A stretch of DNA of 64,000 nucleotides from Todiramphus chloris collaris. Its lineage: Eukaryota; Chordata; Aves; Coraciiformes; Alcedinidae. Location of the stretch: contig JANVCC010000030.1 of assembly GCA_025345505.1 (NCBI GenBank), forward strand, positions 8,086,742 through 8,150,741, in the 5' to 3' direction. Below are positions 44,012 to 57,600 of this stretch, in pieces (the stretch's first letter is position 1; every line of letters starts with the position of its first letter). Made by a program: the position numbers and the translations under genes. The notes beneath the pieces were generated by a model. That model saw only the letters and a program-made list of their open reading frames with translations, did not search any database and was not told the DNA's origin.

Positions 44012-45512
44012 TGTACATTTCAGCAACAGGAGAAATAATTGAAGATGAAATTACCTGCTTTTTTGTAAAGTATAAAAACATTTAATTATAAATATTTAGC
44101 TAAAAAAGCGTGATTTATAAAATATAATCTGTGAAGATATATACAGTTTAATTGTTTAGCAATTCTTTCACCTGACATTAGAGAGTAGAAGGTTTTCTAT
44201 TTATTATTCAATGCTCACAGTTTAGTGCTCACAGTTTAAGAAGCAAACCAGAGAAGTGAAAAGATGACTGGTGAGTTTCCTTCTGGAAAGAAAAAAAAAA
44301 ACCACACAAACTGGGGCAATAGCAGAGGGAGAATTTGAGCAAATCCACTTTTAAAATTGGTCTGAGGGAACACAGCTCCCCTGCCATGACCTACAGCATA
44401 TATATCCAGACAAGCAGGGGGTATTTTAACATTGGTGGGCAATCTTTGTGTGTTTGCAAGAGAAAATGGCTAATACAGTGCAAGCCCTCCAAATTCAGTT
44501 TGGCTAAACAAGCTCACCGCGCTGCTCTCCCCTCCTTGAGCAGCGATTGCTCAGTATGCTGGGCTGGTGTTATCAGTCATGGCTCTAATGAAATCAAACA
44601 ACGTCACCTTCATGATTTCGGATAGGTGCAAATTTCCCAACAGAAAACCCCAGTGTGCCATCTAAACCCATTGCCCAGGTAGCACTATCCCTTAATAACA
44701 GATACAGCTGCCTACAGCTGGAAAATACAGTGAAGTCATACAGTACACTAAATGTGATGGAATGTGAAAGAAGATACATGGTCAGGCAACTCAGTTCTCT
44801 ACTTGTTTACAAGAGAGCCAGCTTCCTCCCTTCGAAGTCCTGCGGAATGTCGCCTCTTACTGAGAGGTTTGTGACTATGGCACTTCAGAGAAAAAAACTG
44901 GAAGACTCTCCAACATGCCGGACAGCAGAAAATGCTATAGGAAATGATAGTTAATGTGATCTATGTCCCTAGTAACTATTTCTCTCTCTTCAGTGTTTTC
45001 ACAGTGCCTGCGGCATGGGGTTTTGAGGAAGAAAAGGGACAGACAAAGATGTGTGACAACACCCAAAAGCAGTACAAGCATACAGGAAGTAAAGCTGTAC
45101 TCTGTACACCCTGATTTACACAAGACCTCACTACTTGCCTGTAAGCAAGGAATGAATTAATACGGGGTTAAGAGACAGTATGAAGAGAGAAGAAGGAAAG
45201 AACAAAGTAGACAAATATGACACCTGTCAGCGCTCACCCATGATTTGCTACCTGCTGTTTCTGCTTCAGGGTGACATGCTCCTGACAGTTCAAAGCAAAC
45301 AAGTACACAGCCCTTACAATTCACATTGTTATGAATGCATAGTAACTGCAAGAGTTGTGCCCTTAGAAACTCAGGTGTATCTTCAGGAGAGGAAGGCTAG
45401 CGAAGCTGTAATGAGTTTTAGGCAGGGTCCAGGCAGTTCTCTCCAGGTAGAGCCCTGATCTGGGAAATGTACCAAGTCGTGTGCAATCTCGGAGTACATA
45501 TTGGCTGGTTGG
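44012..45512 (-). other. EFHD1: Inferred EFHD1 3' UTR
   Basis: This is the sequence between the EFHD1 stop codon and the candidate poly(A) signals on the minus strand. It contains no recognised coding sequence or mobile element; the short open frames in it are not conserved products I know. The true 3' end is uncertain. Confidence 0.4.
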
Positions 45513-45647
45513 TTACTGGGTAAATGCAGACTTTAACTCCCTGAAAGCTGCTCGTCGGTGTCTCCTTTCCTCCTCTTCCCGCTTCCGCTCATCCTGCTCA
45601 GCTTTTATCTCTGCCTCAAACTTACTGGCTGAAGAGAGGGCTTGAAC
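45513..45647 (-). CDS. EFHD1: EFHD1 coding exon 4 (coiled coil, stop)
   Basis: The exon follows TTGTAAAG on the minus strand and reads VQALSSASKFEAEIKAEQDE, then RKREEEERRHRRAAFRELKS and AFTQ with TAA at 45515-45513. It encodes residues 194-237, the C-terminal charged helix of swiprosins. The frame stays open 5' of the acceptor, which is coincidental. Confidence 0.95.
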   Translation of the reverse strand, partial: VQALSSASKFEAEIKAEQDERKREEEERRHRRAAFRELKSAFTQ

Positions 45648-48600
45648 CTTTACAAGAGAGCAAAAATACAAGCGCGTCATGCTTTGCATCAGAGGGAGAG
45701 CCACAGCCTGAACCACTCTCAGATGAGCAGCACAGAACTGTTTGCTGCACCTCCCAGTGTTTGCTGGGAAGCTCTGTTACGATGGGTCAAGTATCAATCA
45801 CACTGCAGTGTTTGGGCATTTACACGCAATACCTGTTAGCTTGCATGACTTAAGCATCAACAAAAGAAAAGTCATTTAATAATAAGTCACTACCCAGTGA
45901 CCAAAACAATGCCATCAGTAGTGGGTCACATACATTCTTTCTGTAATCAGCAGCATAGTTCAAGTAAGTGTACAGTGGAACTACTGCAGAAAACAGTTCT
46001 GAACCACAGCCAAACCTGAGAACATCATTCTACACCACGGATAATCTGCAGATCAAAGAGACATTGTTTATTTGCTGGGTATTTTTCCAGCTTTCATCTC
46101 AGTACATCTGCTGTGCAATAGCTGTGTTATGCTCTTGGGAAAAAAACTTCTTATATAAACAAGCAGGATTATTTTCTCTCCAAAAGAGCTTTCAAAAAGG
46201 GTGCTTTGTCAGCTTCAAATGGCGCAAAGCTCTTTCTGCCAATCCCAGGACCCTGCAGAATAATTCTGATTCCAAAGGTTACTGAGAGCTGCTCGAGAAA
46301 GTTGTCTGAAATACTATACTGCAAAACACTCCATTCAACACTGAACTCAGAGTGTTCTGGTTAAACGAGATTTTGCAAAATGGGAAACTCCGTTCCTATC
46401 GCATTAGTTTCCACAATGCTTTTGTCTCTAAAAGCAGTGAGCCAGCTAGTTCCACAGAGCTCGCAGCCACAAGGACACAGATCATCAACCAGTCAGCTCT
46501 ACGAGGATAAGACTGAGAAGAGATGGTGAATTAAGCTGTTTTAGCATTGACTGATCTGCAGAGAAATGCTGTAGGTAAAGTTCAACTAAGTTTGAAGGCA
46601 AAAGCTATGGCTAAGTTTGGTGGGGGTGAGGGAGGCACGAAACATGCACTCTTTCAGTAAGGGAGAAATCTGGCACTATCTTCTATAGAAAAGCAAGCAA
46701 GGTCAGCATCTCAGTGACAATTAAGGCCTGCATGAAGAGCTTTTTCATGTTCCTCTGTGCCACACCATACCTTAGCTTCAAAGAAGTTCTTGGCTCCTTT
46801 GACTCCCTCAATGGAGACATCTATCTCCGAGAGCTTCGCAAGAGTCAACAGGCCGCTGTCCTCCTCGAGTTCCCCAGCTGCAGCTTTATGGAAAATCAAC
46901 AGGAACTAGCAAGACAGAAAGGAAACATTCAAGTTCTTTGCTGAAGCCCAAACAAATCAAAACACAAACAGCAGAGTCATCTGAAGGGGTTGGAATTCAT
47001 ATTTGTGAGCAAAGGAAACTAAGCCTATATAAAGCAAATAGCACCATGAAAGCTGTGCTCCAGTGCCCTGGCTCTGGTACACAGCCCTGTCAGACAGAAA
47101 AAGGTAGGAATCTCATAGGAAAAGGGGGTTTCCTGGGGAAAGCACAGCTCTTGCCATGTGCTGGCTGCTACCTGGCCAGAGGCAGGGAGGTCCACCTTTC
47201 CACTTGCTTAGTACCACTGTAAGGCAGGCTCAGATACACCTCTGCATGTCCCCACCCCCAATGGTGTATTTGCAAGCCCCCAACAATTTCCCCCGTGTTC
47301 TGGGGCCTCAGATCACATGCCATGATGTCAAAATCAGGGCAAAGACAGCCCTGGCTCTCACCAGAACCCCAGGCTCCCTGAACTGCAGCACTAGTGCACT
47401 CCCATTATAGAGAGGGGCAGCCCAAGTGCGTGCATGCCCTTGTGACAGAGTGACTTGAACAAGTGTCTGCAGAGCAACTGGTTTTGAAACCTTTTGTCCT
47501 GCCTTAGACCACAGGCATTTAACAACTCCTGAGTCACTACAGCAGAGTGCATATTGGCAAAGAATTGCAAACAAAGTGTGCATTCCCGGAGCATAACACA
47601 GCTCTACTTTTTACAGAAGGGATGAAACCTGCCTGCTTAAAAATAAATATCTCGCCACCACCTTCCACCTGCTAGTCAAACTCTGGGTTAAGATGTGGAT
47701 GTTATATGCATAATTTGGGGTCCTGTAACTCGCTGCTATTCTCGGCCAACCCAGGAGGTGTCTCAACACTTGGAACAGTGTGGAAAGACCAGAGATGGCA
47801 ATAAGTCACTCGGGTACAAAAAGAAAAGTAACAAAGCCGCATCACTTCAGCCCAGGGTACAGGACCACAAATAGCACATAGAGCTGCTGCAAAATCCCTG
47901 TACACAGGACCAAAAACTTTTAGGGCTGTGCTCCTCAGACTGCCGCCGGGCTTGGGATTTTGCTTTTTCCTGCGAAGAGCCCGAGCTGTCCCAGAGGAGG
48001 GCAGCAGAGTCCCAGCACCTGCACTGAGCCACTTCCTGAAGCACTCGCCTGCTTCAAGCTGCTAGCTAAAGCTGGTGGAGATTCAAGAGTTTGGGAAGGT
48101 CTCCCCTGGGGAAGGGCGTGGAGATGACAGCAGTGCTGGCTGCCCTCTCGCAGAGGCTGCATCACCAGGCATTGCTTCATGCTACTGCCTCACAACCCAT
48201 GTGCGCTCAGCACGGAGCAGCCAGTAAGCAGGCTGTGTTTGGGGAGGGAACTTTTCCACCTCCAAACACGTGTAAGAAATTAAGTGACGCTCTGCTGAAT
48301 GGGCAGAACATCCTGCTGAGAAAGAAACCAAATCCTCCTCAAAACATCCTCTCTCTTTGCTTAGATCCACTGGGCTCATTAAAGTTCCTCTCCTCCTCCA
48401 ACAGCAGGCCTGGGGACACCAAGGGCTGGCAGCCAGGCTGGCATTAGTCATGGTTCCTCCTCACAGTTTCTGCTCCACCCTAGAGTCCCACTTCCTGGCA
48501 CTGGAAAAGGGCATTAGAGGCAGCACAATCCTGAGGTCTGGTACAGCTGTTGCTTGAGGAAGGACTGGAAACACCCAGTCATAACTACAAGGGTGCATGA

Positions 48601-51600
48601 ATCATACTGAAACTAGGGGATAATGCTTCAATCCTCCAATGGAATTCAGGCTGTCACAGCCAGGAAGGGTGGGCTGAGTTAAAGGAAATGAGAGACTTGA
48701 GCCACAGTTAGGGCAGACACCTCATGACATCAGCCCCAAAGACCCTGTGGGTCCAGCATGGTATGAAGCATCATGCTGGTTTCCACAGGAGCTCAGAAGC
48801 AAGCCTTCCTCTGTTAGCACACTGCCTGCAGCTCACCTCACCAGTTATTTGCCCTTGAGGCATCAGTCCTCACTAACTAGAGAACACCAGCAATCTGCAT
48901 TCAGCTCCCACTCCCAGCCTGTCTCACCCTTGCTGGGCCCAGGACACATTACAAGCAGCTAAACCTCAGGGAAGCATCAATAAAGAAGCAAAAGAGAATA
49001 ATGCTGATACCTTTTAAAGCTGTGTTCTCAAGGAGGACAACAGGACACACAATTTACACCCCACTAACCTCATAACAGATATTATCTACTCTCACATCCT
49101 TTGTGATCCAAGACTTACCCCACAGTGACAGGTCTCCAAGTGATGCTGCAGTTATGGACAATTTAAGGCCTCAGGGATTAAGGAAGGTATGGGACTGACC
49201 ATCAGCAGCCTTGCAACAGCTCACCAGCAAAGCAATGCCACCCAAGGCTGTGGTTTGCACCAGCCCTGCTAGCAAACACGTGATATGGGTCACAGCATTT
49301 AAGCTGGTGCAGGCATGGGGGACAGTGGGTGGATTTTTTTGGGTTCTAGATAGCAGCTACAAATAGACATGACTTACAGCATTTGACTCTGGTTTCCTGT
49401 GGTAATGACACAATTAAACAGTCAGAGGTGGTTGCCCCCGCCCCCCCCCAGCCTAATCTTCTTACGCCTGCATTTATTTGCTTGAGTCACAGAGGGAGTC
49501 TAGTACAGTTAATTGATGATGTATTGATGGGCACTCAAAAGTCTACAGTAGAAGGCAGATTTCCTAACAGGGCTGGTGGCTCATCAGCAGCAAGTCAGAG
49601 CCATACAAGCCTGCATTCCAGGCAGCAGCTTCTCTAGAATAGGAGGACATGACACCACTCAAAGCAGCACGAAAAGGTGACCTGCTGTAAGTGAAAGATG
49701 GTCTTACCAATTTTTTGGCCAGGTCATAAGAAGCACATCTTCAGGCCTCATTATTTTCTGGAGGCAGACAGGAGCCCTCCAGTGCTCAAGTTTCTCCCTG
49801 CTGATTTCAGACACTCACTGAAACCAGGGTTTCTCCTTATGTTGTTAGAGTGCCCTAAGTCAGCTTGGTCACCTTTGATGTGCTCACTTATCACTACCAG
49901 TGGGAAGCAGAGTGGGGCAGGTCTATGGGCTGGTTTAGGCCTCCTCACCCACCAGGAAACCTGCCTCCCTGTCAGTCTTCTACCAAACACAGCAGCTGGA
50001 CATGGCACATCTGTGACAGAACAAGAAGCATCCTGCTCCTCTCTACCACAGGAAGCTTTGGGTACATGCCAAAGCTGCCATGTAATTTGTCCCCAGAGCT
50101 TCTGCAAGTGATGCTCCCTCATTCCAACCCACGTGCCATGCAAGCTTGTGTCTGCTTGACCATCATTTTGCATCTGGCAAGAAGCTACAACAGCACCAGC
50201 TGCCACATGCTGCATGCCAAGGGCTGGCAGTGCAGAAAGTTCATGCCTGCTGTCAGGCAGCTGTGCAGGGGGCTGTGCTCCAAACAGGTGGCAGAAGAGA
50301 AGCTGCCTTGCTGCTTATGCCATGCCACTGGTGTCAGGACACCATGGCATCTTCAGGAGCCTTAAGGATAATGACACTTCTCTTGCAAGGAGAGAGCTGC
50401 TGCAGTAAGCCCAGAGGCTGTCCCCAGCTCTTCACCCAGGGTGAAGGACAGCCCAGGAGGCATGCAGAGAGACAGAGGACTCCTTCAGCCCACTAAGTGA
50501 TCCGGCAATCAGAGTCTGACCTGCAGCCAAAGGCAAGGTGCTCTTCCTGCTCCACTGGATTCTTTGCTACCTCCAGTTAACCTCTGACCAGACACATCTT
50601 CCCTACCCAGAGAAGCAACCAGCTTAGGGCTTTGCTGGTGTAATCAAACAGGCACTCACCTCCCAGATTTTCGTGTCTTCTCCACTCTAAGGGCTAGGCC
50701 CCACAACCCAACACTCTTTGGCCTCTGTCTTTTACTGCTGCTCTCTTGCAGCAAAACACAACAAAACCCTTAGGGGATGAAAGCAGGGGGAGATCGTGTG
50801 ATAAGCCACAGAAAAGGTGCAGCAGCTCCATGAGCTTCGAGTCATGCCTCACACCCAGACCAGACCACCTCAGCTCACCCTCCCTTCCAAGCAGTGCCAA
50901 TGGTCTCAGCACTTCCAAATGAAGGACTCAACGCACTGAGCTGTGGAGAGCTTTGCACCTATCTCTACCATCAAACCCCTACCCTGAAGAGGACTCAGTG
51001 AAAGCACAGCCCCTGTAGAAATAGGGGAGCCAGCTGCTTGGGGTCCACAGAAGCCACCCCCTGGGGCAAGAGGAAGGACAGCAGCATAGCTCTCAACCCA
51101 TGCAGGACACAAGCAGCGCTGGCCCACCTGCTGCCTAAGGTGCTGTTGGTTATTTCAGAAAGCCACAGCAGTAATGTATGCTTCTAAGCAAGACAGCAAA
51201 GCCTGGGAGGAGTTGCTGATGCAACAGGAGGCTTTGGTATCTGGGCTCCCCCTTCCTGCTGAGTTGTGTGGCCTTGAGTACACAGAGGTCCAGTACTTCA
51301 ATTCCCTCTCATCCTCCACCCAGCTGCAGTTCCTGGCCAGCCCACACTGCCCCCAGTAGTCTCTGCACAGCTGTGACAGGCAGACATGTTCACTCTATGT
51401 CCCTGCTGAGCCAGCACACAGTACTAAACTGCTGCATCACCAAGTTTATTCCTTACTGCAGGGAGGTGACCGCCCCTTGTGAAGCTTGCCATGGCTGGTC
51501 ACTGCATGGCATAGAGAAGGACCCAGTACACACTGGAAAAGGAAGCCTCCTGTGCCCCATTAGACAAGATGCCTCAAGCAGAGGCCTTGCCCTGCACCCG

Positions 51601-54600
51601 AAATGAGGCCTGAGCCGCTGTACCACAGAAGCCCAACAACAAGACCTTGTGACTGAAGGGACATGACACCTCCAGCTGCAGCAGGAAGCTGTCAGCACAC
51701 CCAGGCAGCTCCAGCAGGGCTCAAATGTGCTCTCAAAGCAAGCAGGGAGGAAGGGAGCTTTAACATCAGGTACCATTACTGCCACACAGAGACAGATGTT
51801 GAGAGTGCTCCACACTTTGAGTTCCCCATGGCACAGGGAAGCTCAACTGCTTCTTCACTGCATCCCAAAGATGGGGAAACATGGAGGGGGCAAGGCTACC
51901 AACAGCCGGAGTACAAGGCCTGGCTGCCTTCTCCCTCCACCCCATGGCCACATCCCTGTCTACTCCCAGACCCACACTCACCTCACGGAAGCTGAGCTTC
52001 CCATCAAAGTCTTCATCCACCTCCTTGATCATGTTCTTCAGCCCCAGGTGGGTCTGTGGGGCTCCCAGCTTTTCCATCATCAGCTTCAGCTCCATCAGGT
52101 CAATGTACCCATCTCGTCCTGAATCATACCTGCAGTGTACAAAGGGGAGGGCATCAGCCCTCCTCATCCCCTACATTTATCTTTCCAGAAGAAACACATA
52201 AATGGATAAAGTCACGGGGTGGTGTAAAGCTTGGGGGAGAGGGGAAGCTGCATGACACAGACAGTACTGAGATATATTAAGCTCAGGGAAGTAGCTGGCA
52301 GCTTTCAGAGCTGTCTCAGAGAGAGAAGTGCTCAGAGGAGCTCAGACCAAACCACCCACACAAAATGAGCAATGGAGGAACTCAGCTTATCTCAGTGGGA
52401 TTTCCATCTCACCAATTTGTTCGTCCAGAACAAAGGTTACTTGCACACAGTATACACCATGCACCAGAACAGGGAGGCAAAGGCACACAAGAGCCAGCTG
52501 CTGCCAGGTCTCCTGCTCGTTTTGAGGAGAAACAGGGACCAGAGACCAACCAGAATCTCCCAGTAGAAAGCAGCTATTTTCCTTTGTAAGCAAAGCACGC
52601 CCCCCTCTAGCTGCTAAGATCTTTCCTGTCCAGAACAGTTTTGCACTAGACAAGAATCATGCTCCAGGCCAGCTGTTCATTCAGTGCCCTTGAGAACTGT
52701 AGAGAAGAATGTCAGGCCCAGGGGAGCACAGCCAGTGCCAAAGGCTGCACCACCACAGTGCCAGGCTGGCACAAGAAACTAGTACCCACCTCTATGAGCA
52801 AGACTGGAGTGGGACCACTCCCAGTGGAGCAAAAAGGACTGCAAGGACTCCGCAGGAGGAGAGAGCAACAGTACAAGAAGCAAAGTGCTTTAGGGATAGA
52901 GAGGCAGTGACTTGCCATGCTCAGCCTGGGAGACGGCATCAATTCCTCCCCCAATATCCTCTGTGGGTGTGAGTGAAGCATCCGGCCCACCTAACAACCA
53001 GTGCTTCACACCCATCAGGGCCATCACTGGGTTTCAAAGTCCAAAGGCTAGAAGGATGGGAACTCTGCTATCAGACAGCCCAACAACAGCCCTCCCTCAT
53101 CTTTCTCCTGCCATCAGGGTCCAGCACAGAGTTGAAGGCTTACAAGGGAGGACAGCACAGGGCCTGCCAGGCTGGGATCAGCCCTGGTGCACAGCCCAGT
53201 ACAGCCCCCTCACCATCATCTCAACCCCAACAGTGTTAAATCCATTCAGCTATTCAGAAAGGAGGCACTGCACTGAAGCTTGCCCAAAGGCAGGAGCCGG
53301 TTAAATCCTCCCACCCATCATCTCTCATTGACTGTTAACCCTCTTCCACAGAAATGAGAGCTGTAGCCATCCCAAACCGAGACCTGCAGAGTTGTGGTTA
53401 CCCTGGAAGAAAGCCCTTTCCAGCTGAGAAACCTCACAGCCCTGGAGGAAGCTGTGGTAGAGGAAGGCACGAATAAAGAGGCTGGCCCTGAGCTGCTCAC
53501 AGCGTGGGTAGTGCAAGCAGGGCTGCAGCCAAGAGCTCTGCCCCCACCTTCACAAGCAAATGCACAGCGTGCTTTCCTCCCAAACTGGAGTGGCCTCCTC
53601 AACTTTCCAGAGTCCCACCACCTCCACAACCACTCTTATTCTCTGTGCCTCTTTGTCCCCAAGAGACACCAAATGACAGGGACATCACCACTGGGCTGGC
53701 ACGCATCCTGTCCTACCAATCTAGCTGCACGCTCTGCACCCAGCAAACCCACAAGCCCACCAGGCCAGACAGCTTTCTGGAAAACTAGGAAAGAAACCTC
53801 CATCAGAGCCAAAACCAGATCACAGACCTGAGACAAAGGGAAAGAAAGGCAACAGGTACATGACAGCAAGGAAGGCATCAGTTAATTAGGATGCATGTTC
53901 GGTGTTACCCAGCCCAGCTCCAAGATGCACTTTCAAGACCTCACAGAAGCATAATAAGTGCAACATTTAATTGTTAATTTGCTTTCCTTTTAAGTTTGGG
54001 AGAAAGGGCACAGAGCCGTTCCTCCACAGTAAAGGGGCTGGAAAGCCAATGCCTTTGGTCAGATAAAGGGGCAAAGCTTAGCATGGCAGGGAGGCACTTG
54101 GAGATGGGTTGTTTTGTTTTTTACCCAGCACCTCACATGGCCCTTTAGCTGAGTGTGGAAACAAAACTACACAGAGGCCCCTGTCATGGGCTGCCCATGG
54201 GTCAGGACTCTGCCCAGTCCCCTTGAGAGACACTGAATAATGCAGAGGAAGACAGAAGGAGGGCAACATGCCCAGACCATGCCTGCTGTGCGCATCTCAC
54301 CCTTCTGCTACAGATGCTGCCAGTAAGCAAACACTGTCCCTGGCACTAAGTCCAGGGGCAAACATATCACCCTGAAAGGGTTAATCACGGGGCACAGCTT
54401 CAGGGCTCATCATGCCTGTAGACAGCACAAAGCCAGAACTGTCAGAAATGGGGTCTTGCCAGTGGTGGCCATTGGCAGCAGAGCAGTGCACTGTACCAGC
54501 TACACAATGGGCATGGATGCCAGGCTGGTCTATGGCTGGCACAGAGATGCACCCTGAAATCAGGTTACCAGTTCCTTGCAGACAGAGTCAGACAGACAGA

Positions 54601-57600
54601 GGGACTCAAAAGCCCCTGGACACTTGATGCCAGCTCTGCAGTGTAACAACAGCACCCTGCAAATTGCTGCCTTCCCTCCCCACCCCCCACCTCTTAAAGC
54701 AGCCCAAATATTTTAGGACCTGGGTACAGCCACTTGGCTGCCACAGAGCCAGCAGTCAGACTATTTAAGGAGAGGCATATTTATAGGGCAGGAGAGACAG
54801 CACAATTCATTCCCCCGCCACCCCCCCAGGCACAGGCACTCGGTGCAACAGGGCATGGCACAAGCCACACTTGGCTGGTCAGCCGATGCTCTGGCACACC
54901 TCAGCCCTGCCAAAAACCCTACTGGCTGCCTTTTGGAAGGTTCCTTTCAGGGCACAGGGCTCCCACCACCGCCTGATACCACTCGTGCCCATTTCACTGC
55001 CTGCACAGCAGCCCTGTCCTTGTGATGGACACCAGTCAGCCCTCAGAGGCAGCACAGGCAGAGCTGGAGGATGGCACTAGGGCAAGTTTGGTCCCTAAAC
55101 ACATCCCAGCATCCCAGGGAGCCATCCAATCCTCCGGGAGTGGCACAGAAAGAGTATGCAGCACTTGCATGCCTTGCCAGCCCTCCCATTCCTACTGTCA
55201 CCTGCTGTCCTGCCATGACATCAGAGATTTACTTCCTTCAGGCTTAGAGCTCCCTGGGCCACAAGCCAAGGCACTGATGATGGGTGGGCATTACGGACAG
55301 CAGGGCTCTCATGCCAACAGGCAAAGACATCTCACATCACAGGCCAGCAACTTCAGCCACCAGTCAGGGCCACGGCAGGTCCCCACCTGCAACATCTGGG
55401 TCACTGCAGGCAGCTCCAAGCACTGTGGCCAGCATGGTAAAGCTTGGCAGTGCTGCCACAGCAGCGTTCCTGGCAGCAGATGAGTCACAACCAGCAACAG
55501 CCAAAGCCTGCTGCAACAAGGATGCACCCAGATTCCCATGCTGGCTCACTTCCACCCGGGCTGCAGAAGCACTGGTGGAGGACACTGGGGAGCAGAAGTT
55601 GGGGGGGGTGGGGGGGGAGGAGAAAATACATGCTGAACAGACTTGCTGAAGAGCAATAAGTGTGTTATGCACAATTACTGCCCAAGTACAATCTCTGCTA
55701 CACAGCACAGCTGTAGGGTTACAATGCAGAAGAAAGAGGTATAAGGAAGAAAGGAGAAAGGAGATGCCAAGGACTGCATCACCCAGACAAACTCTGCAGT
55801 CACCTCTCAGCTGTCTGAAAAACCCCAAGGCAGGAAAACAAAACAAAAAGTTCAATGAGAAATCCCAGATCCTGAAAGATCAAAAAGTAGTTTCTAAACA
55901 TGCACATTTCTTGAGAAAAATCTGTAAAGAAAACCTGCCCTTCCTGTTCACATTTGCTGTACCTGAGCTTGCTCTACATGCTGCAGGCACCTGTACTTTG
56001 ATCTGCAGTTCTGCATGCTGCAAGGGCCTAATACAGGCTTTAAAATAAAGCAACTAGAGTAATGGTGTTGAAGTAGTAATAATCTCCTCTTAAACATTTC
56101 AAAATCCTAAATAGTACTTTACTCCCTCTGAGCATTGCGTTTCACCTTAAACAGAGAAGGAGGTGCTCATCTCCTCTGCCTGGTATTCAGTGACAGGATC
56201 TCTGGGAATGGTTCAGAGCTGTGCCAGGGAAAATTTAAACTGGCTATTACGAAGCATTTCTTTACTGAGAGGGTGGTCAAGCACTGGAGCAGGCTTCCTA
56301 GAGAGGTGGTCCATGCCCCAACACTGTCAGTGTTTAAGTGGCATTTAGACAATGCCCTTAACATAATTTAATTTTTGGACCAAGCCTGAAGTGATCAGGC
56401 ACTTGGACTAGATAATTGTCATAGGTCCATTCCCACCAAAATATTTTGTTCTGTTGTTGAGAGCTTTGGAAACAATTCCTCAATACTGGGGTGGGGACAG
56501 GAACAGGCTTCTCAGATGCATGCAGCTCCATCCTCCCCAGCCAAGGGAGCAGAAGCTGTCCTGGTCTTGGAGGGGAATGAGGGAGGGATGAAAGTCTCCT
56601 CCAACAAGATCTCCTCTGAGATGCTGGGCAAGACTGGGGTACCTGAGGGCCTGCAGGGTTGGGTGGCCAAGTCCCTACGGGGATGATCTCCACTACCACC
56701 AGGACTCCAGCAACAGCTGGTCACAGACCAGAGACAGCCAGTCACACCAGGAGTACAGCACTTCTGGAGCTAAGAGAGCTGCTGCAGTACATCAGACATG
56801 TCCCTCAGTACAGGGAAACCCAGTGAGGGGCTCCCAAGTGACTCTAGGAGGGCAAGTGGACATCATAGCCTCTCCCACCAGCTATGTACAAGGCACTCAT
56901 GAAACATGGGGACAACACATGAAAATCCCTAAATACAAATGCAACAGCAAGGCTGGAATTTCTCCACTCCTTCCACTCCACAGATGAAGCATCTGTTTTC
57001 CTCCCCCATACATCCCTCAGAAAGGTCACTCCTGCCAGACACAGCCTCACAGCCTGGCTTTCATACATCCCTCTGCCATTTCCCCAGATAAAGTGGCACC
57101 AAGAGGAGCTCTGAGACTCCGCAGCTCCTGAGTTCACTCACAAGACTTGGGAAAGGGAGGTTATCATGCTTACCACAGTCCTCACACACTGTCAGAAGAG
57201 GCAACTAATTAGGTCACATTATAATTAGCCTGAGCTGCAGACTTCCTGGTCCTTCTTCCAAAAAAATACCCACCCTGAGAGATGCCTGCACCCAGCAGCC
57301 CCCCATCCTCCTGTACAGCTACAGCAGATACCTGCACCCCATCTCCAGGTGAATGGGGACAAAATGGGGGATGCTGCCAAGACAAGGCTTGGAGAAGAGG
57401 TGGGAAGTCAGCCCATCTATAGCAGCAGGAGCAAGGACCATTGTTTCTGTTTTGGAAGGATGCTCCTGGTGCAGCCAGCAGCACATAGCACCTGGATGGA
57501 ACACTAAAATTTGGTAAGCCCCATGTTCACCTAAGCCCCTGACGACCTGGAACAAAGCATTCACAGACACCAGCCATACCATGGGACTCCCTGACAGATG

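Noticed and set aside
49751-50215. 154-codon minus-strand frame in EFHD1 intron 2
   Set aside because: No recognised similarity, overlaps equally long plus-strand frames, and lies in an intron of moderate GC content.
55364-55855. 163-codon minus-strand frame in EFHD1 intron 1
   Set aside because: Overlaps plus-strand frames of similar length, has no recognised domain and spans the G8-T-G8 run.
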